Notes: generated by a model not told the origin, from the sequence alone. Counted from the stretch's first letter, positions 9,378-18,886 are shown. The stretch: 57,585 bases of DNA from Alphaproteobacteria bacterium (GCA_016778985.1 JADHOM010000014.1:1-57585), one strand, 5' to 3'. Translations and numbers: made by a program.

Positions 9378-10222
9378 TGTCACCAGTTATGCTGGTCTTA
9401 TCTGATATTTCACACATGCGCTATGGTAAGCCATCGCATTACCTCAAAAGAAAAGGTCTGTCGCTATGGATAGACCTTGATAATCTGGCGGCCGCCAATG
9501 ATGCCAGCTGGTTATTTGCAATTAACCGATTTAACCTTTTGTCTTTTAAGGAAAAAGATTACGGCCCTAATTTTCATGCGAAGCGCTATGTCATGCCATT
9601 AGCACAATATATTCGTGAGCTGGCGGCCGAGGTTATTCCAGAGACGAAAATTGCCAATGTGCGCTTGCTAACTTTTCCGCGTATTCTTGGCGCAGTCTTT
9701 AATCCATTGTCGGTTTATGTGGCGACCGATCAGTCTGGCCAGATTTTTATGACCGTTTATGAGGTCAGCAATACCTTTGGCGAAAAACATACCTATGTTG
9801 CGCATGATCATGTCGTAGATGATGCCGAAGAAACTACTGGAGAAACTACTGGAGAAACTACTGGGGCGCGGCCAGTACATGTGACGGAAAAACGCTTTTA
9901 TGTATCGCCTTTTTTCCCAGTTGAAGGCGAATATCGGTTGTCATTTCGGCATGAGAAAAACAGAATGCAGGTGATGGTTGCCTATAGCATCAAAAACAAG
10001 CCTGCCTTGCTTGCGGTGCTGCGGGGCGCGTTAACCCCCTTAACGGGGCTTAGTATTGTCAAGCATGTTATCAGCTCATGGCAGTTGCCGATGCGACCTT
10101 TTGTTTCAATCCATGTAGAAGCATTGAAACTCTGGTGGAAACGTGTACGTTATTTCTCAAGACCTGTGCCGCCTCAACAGCCATGGTCAAAAACTGAGTT
10201 GAAGAAAAACAAACCAAGATAG
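9374..10222 (+). CDS. DUF1365 family protein
   Basis: This is a 282-residue member of DUF1365 (COG3496), which almost always sits beside the COG2907 oxidoreductase and a Cfa-like methyltransferase. Typical segments are the initial YGKPSHYLKRKG-type stretch, FNPLSVYVATD and the C-terminal region around SIHVEALKLWWK. Its enzymatic role is unknown; genetic context elsewhere links it to modified membrane lipids under light or singlet-oxygen stress. A triplicated 12-bp repeat (9830-9865) encodes a TTGE loop. It overlaps the oxidoreductase gene by 4 bp. Confidence 0.88.
   Translation: MMSPVMLVLSDISHMRYGKPSHYLKRKGLSLWIDLDNLAAANDASWLFAINRFNLLSFKEKDYGPNFHAKRYVMPLAQYIRELAAEVIPETKIANVRLLTFPRILGAVFNPLSVYVATDQSGQIFMTVYEVSNTFGEKHTYVAHDHVVDDAEETTGETTGETTGARPVHVTEKRFYVSPFFPVEGEYRLSFRHEKNRMQVMVAYSIKNKPALLAVLRGALTPLTGLSIVKHVISSWQLPMRPFVSIHVEALKLWWKRVRYFSRPVPPQQPWSKTELKKNKPR
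9830..9865 (+). repeat. 12-bp tandem triplication inside DUF1365
   Basis: Three head-to-tail copies of GAAACTACTGGA (the last ends in G) are in frame and encode ETTG repeats in a variable loop between conserved blocks. Confidence 0.92.
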
Positions 10223-10254
10223 GATCCTGATATATTGGTTAAGGGTTTAATGCG

Positions 10255-11439
10255 ATGAAATCAAAATTGCAAAACTGGTTATTTATCCGATTATGTAGCC
10301 GCATCCGCAAAGGATCATTAACACTAACTATGGCTGATGGTGCTTCGCATCATTTTAGCGGCCAAATGGACGGCCCAGAAGCAGAGCTAATTTGCCATGA
10401 TCGGCGTGCCATTAGCATGATCCTCAAACATGCGCAGATGGGGTTTTGTGAGGCCTATATGATGGGCTATATCAGCAGCCCTAATCTTGTCAAAGTCATT
10501 GAGCTAGCATCTATCCAGCAAGATGTTGTTGATAAAGGCGCAGGCTTTAGCTTTATTCGTAAGATGTTTCTGAAATGGCAGCACTGGCGCAATCGCAACA
10601 ATAAGACAGGGTCGCGCCGCAACATTTCCTATCACTATGATTTGGGTAATCAGTTTTATTCGACTTGGCTTGATCAAAGCATGACATATTCATCAGCGTA
10701 TTTTGGCAATGATACCAATGACCTCTATAAAGCTCAGCAGAACAAATATGCGCGGGTTGCTGAACTTGCTGGCATTGGCAAAGGCAGCAAAGTGCTAGAA
10801 GTCGGATGTGGCTGGGGCGGCTTTGCCGAATATGCTGCCGCTGAACATGCGGCTGAGGTAACAGCAATCACGATCTCACAAGAGCAATATGATTTTGCGA
10901 AAGCGCGCATTGCCAAGGCTGGATTATCGCATTTGGTTAATATTCAGCTGCTTGATTATCGCGATATTAAGGGCAAGTTCGACAGCATAGTGTCTATTGA
11001 AATGATTGAAGCGGTTGGTGAGGAGTTTTGGCCATCCTATTTTCAAACCCTATCCAATAGCCTCAAGCCTGATGGTAAAGCGGTCATACAGATGATCACG
11101 ATGAATGATGACTTTTATGACTATTACCGATCAGGGCCTGATTTTATTCAGCGTTATATTTTCCCCGGTGGCATGTTGCCAGCTCTGACACCGCTCAAGC
11201 CTATTTTCAATAAAACCGGTCTTGAGCTTAAATCCGCTGATGGCTTCGGGCTTGATTATGCCAAAACATTAGCCATGTGGCGGGATCAGTTTTGGAGATC
11301 ATGGGAGCATATTGCCGATATGGGATTTGATGAGAAGTTTAAGCGCATGTGGGAGCTTTATTTGATGTATTGCGAGGGCGGCTTCCGCACCGGCTATATT
11401 GATGTCAAACATGTCCTATTAGAGCGTAAGTTAAGCTAA
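10255..11439 (+). CDS. cfa: Cyclopropane-fatty-acyl-phospholipid synthase-like methyltransferase
   Basis: This is a 394-residue SAM-dependent enzyme that transfers a methylene or methyl group to the double bond of unsaturated acyl chains in membrane phospholipids. The SAM-binding motif VLEVGCGWGGFAEYAA lies near residues 179-194. Other family segments are SYHYDLGNQFYSTWLD, MTYSSAYF, SIEMIEAVGEEFW and YIFPGGMLP. It could be a true Cfa synthase or a related acyl methyltransferase such as those of furan-fatty-acid synthesis; sequence inspection alone does not decide. Its TAA shares one base with the ATG of the next gene. Confidence 0.92.
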   Translation: MKSKLQNWLFIRLCSRIRKGSLTLTMADGASHHFSGQMDGPEAELICHDRRAISMILKHAQMGFCEAYMMGYISSPNLVKVIELASIQQDVVDKGAGFSFIRKMFLKWQHWRNRNNKTGSRRNISYHYDLGNQFYSTWLDQSMTYSSAYFGNDTNDLYKAQQNKYARVAELAGIGKGSKVLEVGCGWGGFAEYAAAEHAAEVTAITISQEQYDFAKARIAKAGLSHLVNIQLLDYRDIKGKFDSIVSIEMIEAVGEEFWPSYFQTLSNSLKPDGKAVIQMITMNDDFYDYYRSGPDFIQRYIFPGGMLPALTPLKPIFNKTGLELKSADGFGLDYAKTLAMWRDQFWRSWEHIADMGFDEKFKRMWELYLMYCEGGFRTGYIDVKHVLLERKLS

Positions 11440-11876
11440 TGGCTTTTGATCCTTGTCAATATTTTGATGGTGAGTTTAAGGCCACAGGCTGTTTTATTGA
11501 TCGCAAAGGCGTGATTCGCCGCCGCTTTGATGTTGATATTGTCGCGACCCCGCAAGCAAGTGGTTTCATTCTGGATGAAGATTTCCTTTATGATGATGGT
11601 GAGACAGAAAGCCGCCGATGGGTGGTGACGAAAGGTGCAGATCATCACTTCACGGGAAAGGCGGATGGCGTTATTGGCGAGGCTACCGGATATATTGATG
11701 GTAATGCCCTGATTTGGCGCTATCAATTTGCCTTACCTGTTGGCAATCGCAAGATAAACATCCGCTTTGATGATGTCATGGTGGAACAGCCTGATGGCGT
11801 GCTTATCAATCGGGCGCGGTTAACGAAATGGGGAATATGGGTTGGTGATGTGCTGATCAGCTTTCATCCGCAATAA
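11439..11876 (+). CDS. DUF3833 family protein, short form
   Basis: This is a 145-residue protein that matches DUF3833 along its length, from PCQYFDGEFKATGCFID to WGIWVGDVLISF, with the GNALIWRY block in the middle. Family members are usually longer, with an N-terminal lipoprotein-type signal. Here the protein begins right at the conserved PxxYFDG block with no signal or membrane segment. The start overlaps the Cfa stop by one base (TAATG), implying coupled translation. Function is unknown; the fixed association with Cfa suggests a lipid-related role. Confidence 0.8.
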   Translation: MAFDPCQYFDGEFKATGCFIDRKGVIRRRFDVDIVATPQASGFILDEDFLYDDGETESRRWVVTKGADHHFTGKADGVIGEATGYIDGNALIWRYQFALPVGNRKINIRFDDVMVEQPDGVLINRARLTKWGIWVGDVLISFHPQ

Positions 11877-11891
11877 CGGCGGCTATCAATC

Positions 11892-12362
11892 TTATGGCAT
11901 CTTGATTTGAAACAACCGCAATATCCGCCGCGTAATCCAGCCAATATAGGGCAGGGTTTGTAGTAACTGGCTGGCGCTATCCCAATGGTCGATATGCTTT
12001 TTAACGAGACCATTTGTATCAAAATGCAGCTCAGACATGCCATTGAGGTTAAGCGCCAGCCCTGTTTTGCCTTTTATCTGACCTGTCATGATCCAGCGCA
12101 TATAAACCGCCGCCTCGCCAATCGCGATATCTGTAACACTGAATTGCGGTACTTCACATGTATCAAACATATGTTGAAAGACGTGGCGAAATCTGTCTTT
12201 GCCATAAACTGTATTAAAGGGGTCGGTGAAAACAATATCTGGTGCCGCTAAATTGATCAGATTATCGAGTGTATCAGGCGTTAGCTGCTCAAATGCGTTG
12301 CGATAAGCATTGGCAGCCTCTGATCTTGTCATAATTGGATTGGGCATTGCCTGATCTGACAT
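11892..12362 (-). CDS. NTF2-like / SnoaL-fold protein
   Basis: This is a 156-residue protein with the cone-shaped NTF2-like fold pattern: an N-terminal helix AANAYRNAFEQL, then LINLAAPDIVFTDPFN, MRWIMTGQIKGK and IDHWDSASQLLQ. Close relatives sit beside an SDR and Cfa genes in many proteobacteria, and no reaction is known. I chose the ATG at 12362, 2 bp after the stop of the SDR gene, which gives a tight two-gene operon. A longer start at 12398 would overlap the SDR gene. It converges on DUF3833 with a 15-bp gap. Confidence 0.82.
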   Translation of the reverse strand: MSDQAMPNPIMTRSEAANAYRNAFEQLTPDTLDNLINLAAPDIVFTDPFNTVYGKDRFRHVFQHMFDTCEVPQFSVTDIAIGEAAVYMRWIMTGQIKGKTGLALNLNGMSELHFDTNGLVKKHIDHWDSASQLLQTLPYIGWITRRILRLFQIKMP

Positions 12363-12364
12363 GA

Positions 12365-13132
12365 TTACTGCTGTCCTGTGATGCGTTTGGTCAGCCAAAA
12401 ATACCAGCTATGCGGCATTATCCGAAGAATTTTTAGACAAAGGGCAAACATAAACGGAAAGCTGATCATAAATCGTGATGACCGCATGCCTTTAATGATG
12501 GCTTTGGCGGCTTGGGGCGGTGTCATCAGCATGGGCATCCGAAACGTATTTTGGGCAGTAGCCTCTGTATCAACAAATCCGGGGCAGATGACCTGCAGTT
12601 TTATGTTCTTCTGGCGGCATAAAAAATATAGCGATTCAGCAAGCGATATGCTGGCCGCCTTGGTTGGGCCATAACTGGCGGCAAGTGGCAAGCCGCGCCA
12701 GCCCGCCACTGACGATATCAGAACAATATGCCCGCTTTGCCGCGCCTCCATAAGCGGCAGTAATGCCGCAAGGACATTGACTTGACCTAAGTAATTAATC
12801 TCCATTTGCTGACGGAATAAGGTCGGATCAATATTCAAGTCTGATTGCGGGATATATATACCAGCATTACATATCGCCTGATTTATATCACCAAAGCGTT
12901 TTTCCGCCTGCTCAACAGCATTTGCAACAGCTTGGCTATCGGCGACATCACCGGTAATGCCAAAAAACTGATCATATTGATCTTCTAGGGATTTTAGTGC
13001 TTCTCGGCGTCTTGCCATGCCTGACACCTGCATGCCTTGATCGAGCATCATTTCGGCGAGCGCACGGCCAATTCCTGATGATACACCAGTGATAAAAGCA
13101 TGGATATTTTGTGTCGGATTTTTGATTGTCAT
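12365..13132 (-). CDS. Short-chain dehydrogenase/reductase
   Basis: This is an NAD(P)-dependent classical SDR of 255 residues. The cofactor motif TGVSSGIG spans residues 15-22, NAG follows at 89-91, the catalytic Ser is near 140-141, and YxxxK is Y154/K158 in SYGPTK. The C-terminus is hydrophobic (FPFMFALCLKI), suggesting membrane association, which suits a lipid-linked substrate. The start at 13132 fits SDR length better than the ORF start at 13168. It is in an operon with the NTF2-like gene. Substrate is unknown. Confidence 0.9.
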   Translation of the reverse strand: MTIKNPTQNIHAFITGVSSGIGRALAEMMLDQGMQVSGMARRREALKSLEDQYDQFFGITGDVADSQAVANAVEQAEKRFGDINQAICNAGIYIPQSDLNIDPTLFRQQMEINYLGQVNVLAALLPLMEARQSGHIVLISSVAGWRGLPLAASYGPTKAASISLAESLYFLCRQKNIKLQVICPGFVDTEATAQNTFRMPMLMTPPQAAKAIIKGMRSSRFMISFPFMFALCLKILRIMPHSWYFWLTKRITGQQ

Positions 13133-13170
13133 TGTTATTGATATAGCCCATAAATAATGCAAATCCACAA

Positions 13171-13219
13171 TAGCATCTTTGCTTTATATATGCCTTTATC
13201 GCAAAGGGTAATGGTGCTA
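13171..13219. promoter_or_regulatory. Imperfect dyad upstream of xsc
   Basis: The spacer between the divergent SDR and xsc genes holds CTTTGC (13177-13182) facing GCAAAG (13201-13206), flanked by TAGCA (13171-13175) and TGCTA (13215-13219). The AT-rich TTTATATATG between the arms could hold a -10 box. It may be an operator for xsc or the SDR; no known regulator motif is recognised. Confidence 0.3.
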
Positions 13220-13263
13220 GTCATAAATGAATAAATATTTTTTTCACTATCTGAGGAACTGCT

Positions 13264-15042
13264 ATGAAAATGACCACAGAAGAAGCATTTGTCAAAGTTC
13301 TACAAATGCATGGAATCGAAGAAGCCTTTGGAATTATAGGCTCTGCTTTTATGCCTATTTCTGATTTATTTCCTAAGGCGGGCATTCGTTTTTGGGATGT
13401 TGCTCATGAAAATAATGGTGGCATCATGGCTGATGGCTATACCCGCGCGACTGGAAAAATGTCTATGTGTATCGCGCAAAATGGCCCGGGGATTACGAAC
13501 TTTGTTACCGCCATTAAAACCGCATACTGGAATCACACGCCGCTTTTGCTAGTGACGCCGCAAGCCGCTAACAAAACTATTGGCCAAGGTGGGTTTCAAG
13601 AAGTTGAGCAAATGGCGCTATTTGAAGATATGGTTTGCTATCAAGAAGAAGTCCGTGATCCATCACGTGTTGCTGAGGTGTTGAATCGTGTTATTGAGCA
13701 AGCGCATCGGGCAATCGCGCCGGCACAGATTAATATGCCAAGAGATTACTGGACGCAGGTTATTGATATTGAAATGCCGCCAATTGTTCGCTTTGAGCGC
13801 CCTGCTGGTGGCACTGATGCTATTGTTGCGGCGGCTGATCTTTTATCAGAGGCATCTTTCCCGGTGATCTTGTCAGGCGCAGGCGTTGTTCTAAGCGGTG
13901 CTATCCCTGAGGTTATCAAATTGGCAGAACGGCTTGATGCGCCAGTTGCCTCTGGTTATCAGCATAATGACAGCTTTCCCGGCAGTCATGAGCTAGGGGT
14001 CGGGCCACTTGGCTATAATGGCTCGCGCGCAGCAATGGAATTAATTGCGAAGGCAGATGTTGTTTTGGCTTTGGGAACGCGCCTCAATCCGTTCTCAACC
14101 TTGCCCGGATATGGCATTGATTACTGGCCAAAAGACGCCAAGATTATTCAGGTGGATATGAACCCTGATCGCATTGGCCTGACCAAGAAAGTCACGGTCG
14201 GTATTTGTGGTGATGCGAAAAAAGTCACGACAGGTATTATGGATGCGCTTTCTGCCCAAGCTGGTGATACCAATCGCGCTGATCGGAAAGCAGCTATTCA
14301 CATGGCAAAATCATCATGGCTGCAAACGCTAAGCTCACTTGATCACGAAGATGATGATCCGGGGACAAGCTGGAATGCTGATGCACGCCAGTCAGAGCCT
14401 GATCGGATGTCGCCGCGGATGGCATGGCGGGCTATTCAAGCAGCGCTCCCGCGGGATGCCATTATCTCATCCGATATTGGCAATAACTGCGCAATCGGTA
14501 ATGCCTATCCCAGCTTTGAGAACGGCCGGAAGTATCTTGCCCCGGGGCTCTTTGGCCCATGCGGATATGGCTTCCCTGCTATTCTAGGGGCGAAAATTGG
14601 TTGCCCAGACGTGCCTGTGGTTGGCTTTGCTGGTGATGGCGCCTTTGGCATTTCTATGAATGAAATGACCGCATGTGGACGTGATGACTGGCCTGCTATT
14701 ACCATGATCATTTTCCGGAATTATCAATGGGGCGCGGAAAAGCGCAACACGACCTTATGGTATGATAATAACTTTGTTGGAACTGAACTTGATCCGCATC
14801 TCAGCTATGCCAAAGTTGCCGAAGGCTGTGGGCTGAAAGGGGTTAGTGTGACATCTATGGAAGACCTCACCAATGCGCTGAAAACGGCCATTGATGATCA
14901 AATGGATAACAATGTCACGACCTTTGTTGAGGTCATTCTCAATCAAGAATTGGGTGAGCCGTTCCGCCGTGATGCCATGAAAAAGCCGGTTGAAGTTGCT
15001 GGCATTAACCCTGCGGATATGCGGCCACAACAACAAGCATGA
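13264..15042 (+). CDS. xsc: Sulfoacetaldehyde acetyltransferase
   Basis: This is a thiamine-diphosphate enzyme of 592 residues that converts sulfoacetaldehyde plus phosphate to acetyl phosphate and sulfite (EC 2.3.3.15), the key C-S cleavage in taurine and other C2-sulfonate breakdown. It carries the Xsc-specific stretches [16 protein letters not shown] and [17 protein letters not shown], and the TPP-binding [11 protein letters not shown] near residue 458. A good SD (GAGGAA) precedes the ATG. Typical partners (pta, taurine transaminase or dehydrogenase, sulfonate transporter) are absent on both sides. Its stop overlaps the pyrC start as ATGA. Confidence 0.96.
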   Translation: MKMTTEEAFVKVLQMHGIEEAFGIIGSAFMPISDLFPKAGIRFWDVAHENNGGIMADGYTRATGKMSMCIAQNGPGITNFVTAIKTAYWNHTPLLLVTPQAANKTIGQGGFQEVEQMALFEDMVCYQEEVRDPSRVAEVLNRVIEQAHRAIAPAQINMPRDYWTQVIDIEMPPIVRFERPAGGTDAIVAAADLLSEASFPVILSGAGVVLSGAIPEVIKLAERLDAPVASGYQHNDSFPGSHELGVGPLGYNGSRAAMELIAKADVVLALGTRLNPFSTLPGYGIDYWPKDAKIIQVDMNPDRIGLTKKVTVGICGDAKKVTTGIMDALSAQAGDTNRADRKAAIHMAKSSWLQTLSSLDHEDDDPGTSWNADARQSEPDRMSPRMAWRAIQAALPRDAIISSDIGNNCAIGNAYPSFENGRKYLAPGLFGPCGYGFPAILGAKIGCPDVPVVGFAGDGAFGISMNEMTACGRDDWPAITMIIFRNYQWGAEKRNTTLWYDNNFVGTELDPHLSYAKVAEGCGLKGVSVTSMEDLTNALKTAIDDQMDNNVTTFVEVILNQELGEPFRRDAMKKPVEVAGINPADMRPQQQA

Positions 15043-16106
15043 CGACAACACTGACTATACGGCGGCCAGATGACTGGCACCTTCATCTTCGTGATGGCGC
15101 TATGTTGGCCGCTGTTGCACCTGATACGGCTAGGCATTTCGGACGAGCTATGATTATGCCTAATCTGGTACCGCCAGTGACTGATGTTGCCGCCGCCTCT
15201 GCCTATCGTCAGCGTATTTTAGCGGCTACCAAGGGCATGGACTTTATGCCCTATATGACGATCTACTTAACCGAAGACACCCAAATTGAGACAATAAAAG
15301 CCGCTGCTGCCGATGCTATGATCTTGGCCGTTAAACTATATCCGGCAGGGGCGACAACCAATTCGGCATCTGGTGTTCGTGATATCAATAAAGTTATGCC
15401 GCAATTAGAAGCTATGGCAGAAGCCGGATTACCGCTCGCCGTTCATGGTGAGGTAACGGATGCCGATGTTGATATTTTTGATCGTGAAAAGCAGTTCATT
15501 GATAAGGTGTTAGACCCTTTGCGGCGGCGGCTACCGCAACTGCGGATTGTTATGGAACATATCACGACGTCTGATGCTGTTGACTATGTTCGCGCATCAC
15601 GAGATCAGTCATCAGAAGAACTGACTTTAGGGGCAACGATTACCGTTCATCATTTAATGATCACCCGTAATCATATTCTGGCTGGCGGCATTAGACCGCA
15701 TTACTACTGTTTGCCAGTGGCGAAACGCAACACTCATCGTGATGCCCTGATTGCGGCCGCCTTATCAGGTGATAGCAGATTTTTTATGGGGACGGACAGC
15801 GCGCCGCATCCGGATAGCGGCAAGCTCAGCCCATGTGGATGTGCTGGAATATACACAGCACCAGTTGCCATGGGATGCTTAGCGCAGGTATTTGATGACG
15901 CCAATAGCATTGATGCGCTTGAGCGGTTTGTTAGCATAAACGGCGCAGGCTTTTATAATCTGCCAATTAATTCGTCAACCCTAACCCTGATCCGACATAA
16001 TGCGCCGATTGATATCATGCCGCCGATACATGCTGGCGGTGAGGCAGTTACTGTTTTTGATCCGATGCGATCTATTTATTGGTCAGTTGCACCTGATACA
16101 GAATAG
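15039..16106 (+). CDS. pyrC: Dihydroorotase, class II (homodimeric) type
   Basis: This enzyme cyclises carbamoyl-aspartate to dihydroorotate in pyrimidine synthesis. It has 355 residues and aligns with E. coli-type PyrC. Visible metal-site residues are H14 and H16 in DWHLHLRDG, the carbamylated lysine K99 in KLYPAG, H136 in HGEV, H174 in MEHIT, and catalytic D252 in GTDSAPH. Translation is coupled to xsc through a 4-bp overlap. pyrE follows after about 50 bp, so this is a small pyrimidine operon attached to a sulfonate-degradation gene. Confidence 0.96.
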   Translation: MTTTLTIRRPDDWHLHLRDGAMLAAVAPDTARHFGRAMIMPNLVPPVTDVAAASAYRQRILAATKGMDFMPYMTIYLTEDTQIETIKAAAADAMILAVKLYPAGATTNSASGVRDINKVMPQLEAMAEAGLPLAVHGEVTDADVDIFDREKQFIDKVLDPLRRRLPQLRIVMEHITTSDAVDYVRASRDQSSEELTLGATITVHHLMITRNHILAGGIRPHYYCLPVAKRNTHRDALIAAALSGDSRFFMGTDSAPHPDSGKLSPCGCAGIYTAPVAMGCLAQVFDDANSIDALERFVSINGAGFYNLPINSSTLTLIRHNAPIDIMPPIHAGGEAVTVFDPMRSIYWSVAPDTE

Positions 16107-16158
16107 GCTGTATAGATAACAATCAAGGTATCGGTGACTCAGATGAGGAATGACCAGA

Positions 16159-16842
16159 ATGTTTAATAATAGTTTCCCCAAAAAATCATTTATTGCAAAG
16201 CAAGCGGCCAGTATGTTGTTGGAAATAGAAGCTGTTCATTTGCGACCGGATGAGCCATTTACCTTAACCTCTGGCGCTAAAAGCCCTGTCTATATTGATT
16301 GCCGGAAGCTCATCTCATTTCCTCGGATACGGTCGGCTTTAATGGATTTTGGCTGTGCTACGGTTATGCGTGATGCTGGGTTTGAGGCATTTGACGCTAT
16401 CGCTGGCGGGGAAACTGCAGGTATTCCGTTTGCTGCTTGGTTTGCGGAACGGCTTGGACTGCCCATGCAATATGTGCGGAAAAAACCCAAAGGTTTTGGT
16501 CGTGATGCCCGTATCGAAGGCCATCTGAATAAAGGTGATAGAGTGTTATTGGTCGAAGACCTGGCCACTGATGGCGGCAGTAAGATCAGTTTCGTTGATG
16601 CCCTGCGTGAGGCTGATGCTAAGGTTGAACATTGTTTTGTGATTTTCTTTTATGATATTTTTCCAGCGGCGCGGCAAATCCTGGCTGATGCAGGGATCAC
16701 TCTCCATTATCTCACCACTTGGCGAGATGTTCTGGATGTTGCAGCGGAAAAAGGCATGCTTTCATCAAAGCAGATTAAGGCGATTGAGGCATTTCTGAAT
16801 GATCCTGCAACGTGGTCAGAACAGCATGGCGGCAAGGCCTAG
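16159..16842 (+). CDS. pyrE: Orotate phosphoribosyltransferase
   Basis: This enzyme transfers orotate to PRPP to make OMP, the step after dihydroorotate oxidation. The PRPP loop is seen as [14 protein letters not shown], and the N-terminal [16 protein letters not shown] segment is typical. I prefer the ATG at 16159 (227 aa) because GAGG (16145-16148) is well spaced for it; the ATG at 16150 is too close to that SD. It is slightly longer than E. coli PyrE, as is common in Alphaproteobacteria. Co-transcribed with pyrC. Confidence 0.94.
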   Translation: MFNNSFPKKSFIAKQAASMLLEIEAVHLRPDEPFTLTSGAKSPVYIDCRKLISFPRIRSALMDFGCATVMRDAGFEAFDAIAGGETAGIPFAAWFAERLGLPMQYVRKKPKGFGRDARIEGHLNKGDRVLLVEDLATDGGSKISFVDALREADAKVEHCFVIFFYDIFPAARQILADAGITLHYLTTWRDVLDVAAEKGMLSSKQIKAIEAFLNDPATWSEQHGGKA

Positions 16843-16865
16843 GCGTTAAAAATTAAAGCGGAAGA

Positions 16866-17474
16866 TTAAAGCGCTGTGCCTTTCAGCATATCCTTCAATT
16901 TTGGAATATAGGTAATAGCATCTGGACTAAAGGGATGAATTTCCAGCACTTTTTCATAGATACTAAGCGCGGTTGAATAATCTCCCTGGTGCAGACGTAT
17001 CATGGCCAATCCTGACATCGCCCCAAAATGCTTTGGCTCTAATGCCAGCACTTCGGCAATATCAGCTTCTGATCCTGTCCAGTTTCCGCGCATAAATCTG
17101 ACCGTCGCGCGTTTATTCCATGCCTCAGCATAATCACCATGTGATGAAATAATATTGCTGAACACATCTTCAGCCAGCGGCAAATTACCGGTTTGCATAA
17201 GATAAACCCCGCGCTCCATCAATTCATCTGTGGCATCATCACCACTTGTTGACATCCAGCGATTCCAAATCTTGATGGCGGTATTGTTGGCGCTGGCAAT
17301 ATCGTTAGCCGCTTCCAGCTCATTGAATAATTGCTGAAGCGTTGTATCGTTTTGACTAGATACTGATGCCGAATATGCGGATAAAGGGCTCATCGTAATA
17401 CTGATAAATACAGCAATTACCAGGCTAAACTGACGCAGTATTTTATTCTTTTTTAAGGGTTTTATTTTCATCAT
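16866..17474 (-). CDS. Secreted tetratricopeptide-repeat protein
   Basis: This is a 202-residue protein with a cleavable-looking signal peptide: lysine-rich n-region, hydrophobic FSLVIAVFISITM core, and an A-x-A-like SAYSAS site near residue 36. The mature part is made of TPR helices, with clear repeats around MQTGNLPLAEDVFSNII, YAEAWNKRATVRFMRGN, and the last two (PKHFGAMSGLAMIRLHQGDYSTA and onward). TPR arrays mediate protein-protein contact, and no catalytic motif is seen. It is convergent with pyrE. Partner unknown. Confidence 0.85.
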   Translation of the reverse strand: MMKIKPLKKNKILRQFSLVIAVFISITMSPLSAYSASVSSQNDTTLQQLFNELEAANDIASANNTAIKIWNRWMSTSGDDATDELMERGVYLMQTGNLPLAEDVFSNIISSHGDYAEAWNKRATVRFMRGNWTGSEADIAEVLALEPKHFGAMSGLAMIRLHQGDYSTALSIYEKVLEIHPFSPDAITYIPKLKDMLKGTAL

Positions 17475-17602
17475 AATTTTAATCTATATCAAAATGTAGA
17501 TCAGACAAGTTATGATATTTTGCCAATATTACAGCGGCTATGACTTGCGATTTTATGACAGGCTAGCCATAGTTAACTACAAGTTTAGATAAGGATATTA
17601 TT

Positions 17603-18784
17603 ATGACGACAGGCGCATTATCTGGCATTAAAGTTCTTGATCTGACACGTATCTTAGCAGGCCCTAGCTGTACGCAGATGCTAGGTGATCTGGGTGCCGA
17701 TGTGGTAAAAATTGAACGCCCTGGCAAGGGTGATGATACGCGCGCATGGGGGCCGCCCTATGTTAAGGATAAGCAAGGCGATAACACTACCGAAAGCGGC
17801 TATTACCTGTCCGCCAATCGTAATAAGCGTTCCGTGGCGGTTGATATCACAACCGATGAAGGCGCTGATCTGGTTAGGCAATTAGCCGCAAAAGCCGATA
17901 TTGTTATTGAAAACTTCAAAGTCGGCGGCCTGAAAAAATATGGCCTTGATTATGATACTCTGAGTGCGTTTAATCGGCGCTTGATTTACTGTTCTATCAC
18001 GGGCTTTGGTCAGACAGGGCCTAATGCTAGCCGTGCTGGCTATGATGCGATGGTGCAAGGCTATGCCGGCATTATGTCGCTGACTGGCCCCCCGGAAGGT
18101 GAGCCCTATAAGGTTGGGGTAGCGATTGTTGATGTGATGTGCGGGATGCATGCCATCACTGGCATTTTGGCGGCACTTCATCACCGTCACAGCAGCGGTA
18201 GGGGGCAGTATATTGATATTGCCCTGGTTGATAGCCAAGTGTCATGGCTGGTCAATCAAGGGGCAAATTATCTGCTCAATGGTCAGGTGCCAGCGCGCTA
18301 TGGCAACGCGCATCCTAATATTGTGCCGTATCAAGTGTTCGCCGTCGCCGATGGGCATATCATTGCCTCGGTTGGCAATGATCAGCAATTTGCCCGTTTT
18401 GCAGATATTCTTGGTCTAGGAGAATTAGCCGCAGATGCGCGTTTCACAACCAACCCTGCTAGAGTAGAGCATCGGGAGATATTGATCCCGATCTTGGTTG
18501 AATCCATTAGCCATAGGCAGAAAGCCGAATTGCTGGCGGCAATGGAAGCGGCAGGTGTTCCCGGCGGCCCTGTGCATACTCTTGATGAGGTGTTTTCATC
18601 TGAACAGGTGAAGGCGCGAGATATGGTCGTTCAAATGCCTTATGATCTGTCCGGGGATGGGGAAGTCCGGTTAATTGGTAATCCTATTAAAATGTCCGAA
18701 ACGCCGGTGAGCTATCGTCACGCGCCGCCTCAATGTGGTGAGCATAATGATGCTGTCATGGCTGACTGGCTCGCCGATGATTGA
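17603..18784 (+). CDS. CaiB/BaiF family (class III) CoA-transferase
   Basis: This is a 393-residue class III CoA-transferase that moves CoA between acyl-CoA donors and carboxylic acids through an aspartyl-CoA thioester. The start LSGIKVLDLTRILAGPSCTQ, the GADVVKIERPGKGDDTR block and the NRNKRSVAVDI segment are typical. The catalytic Asp is expected in GYDAMVQG near residue 150. Substrate cannot be told from sequence; many similar proteins are annotated as succinyl-CoA:glutarate or formyl-CoA transferases. A good SD (AAGGAT) precedes the ATG. Confidence 0.92.
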   Translation: MTTGALSGIKVLDLTRILAGPSCTQMLGDLGADVVKIERPGKGDDTRAWGPPYVKDKQGDNTTESGYYLSANRNKRSVAVDITTDEGADLVRQLAAKADIVIENFKVGGLKKYGLDYDTLSAFNRRLIYCSITGFGQTGPNASRAGYDAMVQGYAGIMSLTGPPEGEPYKVGVAIVDVMCGMHAITGILAALHHRHSSGRGQYIDIALVDSQVSWLVNQGANYLLNGQVPARYGNAHPNIVPYQVFAVADGHIIASVGNDQQFARFADILGLGELAADARFTTNPARVEHREILIPILVESISHRQKAELLAAMEAAGVPGGPVHTLDEVFSSEQVKARDMVVQMPYDLSGDGEVRLIGNPIKMSETPVSYRHAPPQCGEHNDAVMADWLADD

Positions 18785-18802
18785 GTAATGATCTGCCCCT
18801 GG

Positions 18803-18886
18803 CTTGGTATCAGACTTGGTATCAGACTTGTTATCAGACTTGGTATCAGACTTGTTATCAGACTTGGTATCAGACTTGGCACCGGT
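18803..18886 (+). repeat. 12-bp tandem repeat array, six copies plus one decayed
   Basis: Six head-to-tail units of CTTGGTATCAGA, with G/T variation at position 5, run from 18803 to 18874. A degenerate seventh follows at 18875-18886. The array lies in the 255-bp gap between the CoA-transferase and the DMT transporter. A TTG-started reading frame (18804-19049) crosses it and gives VSDL/LSDL repeats, but nothing shows it is translated; it overlaps the transporter start by 10 bp in a different frame. Confidence 0.93.

Noticed and set aside
18803-18886. CRISPR-like array
   Set aside because: The units are 12 bp and directly contiguous with no spacers, so this is a simple tandem repeat.
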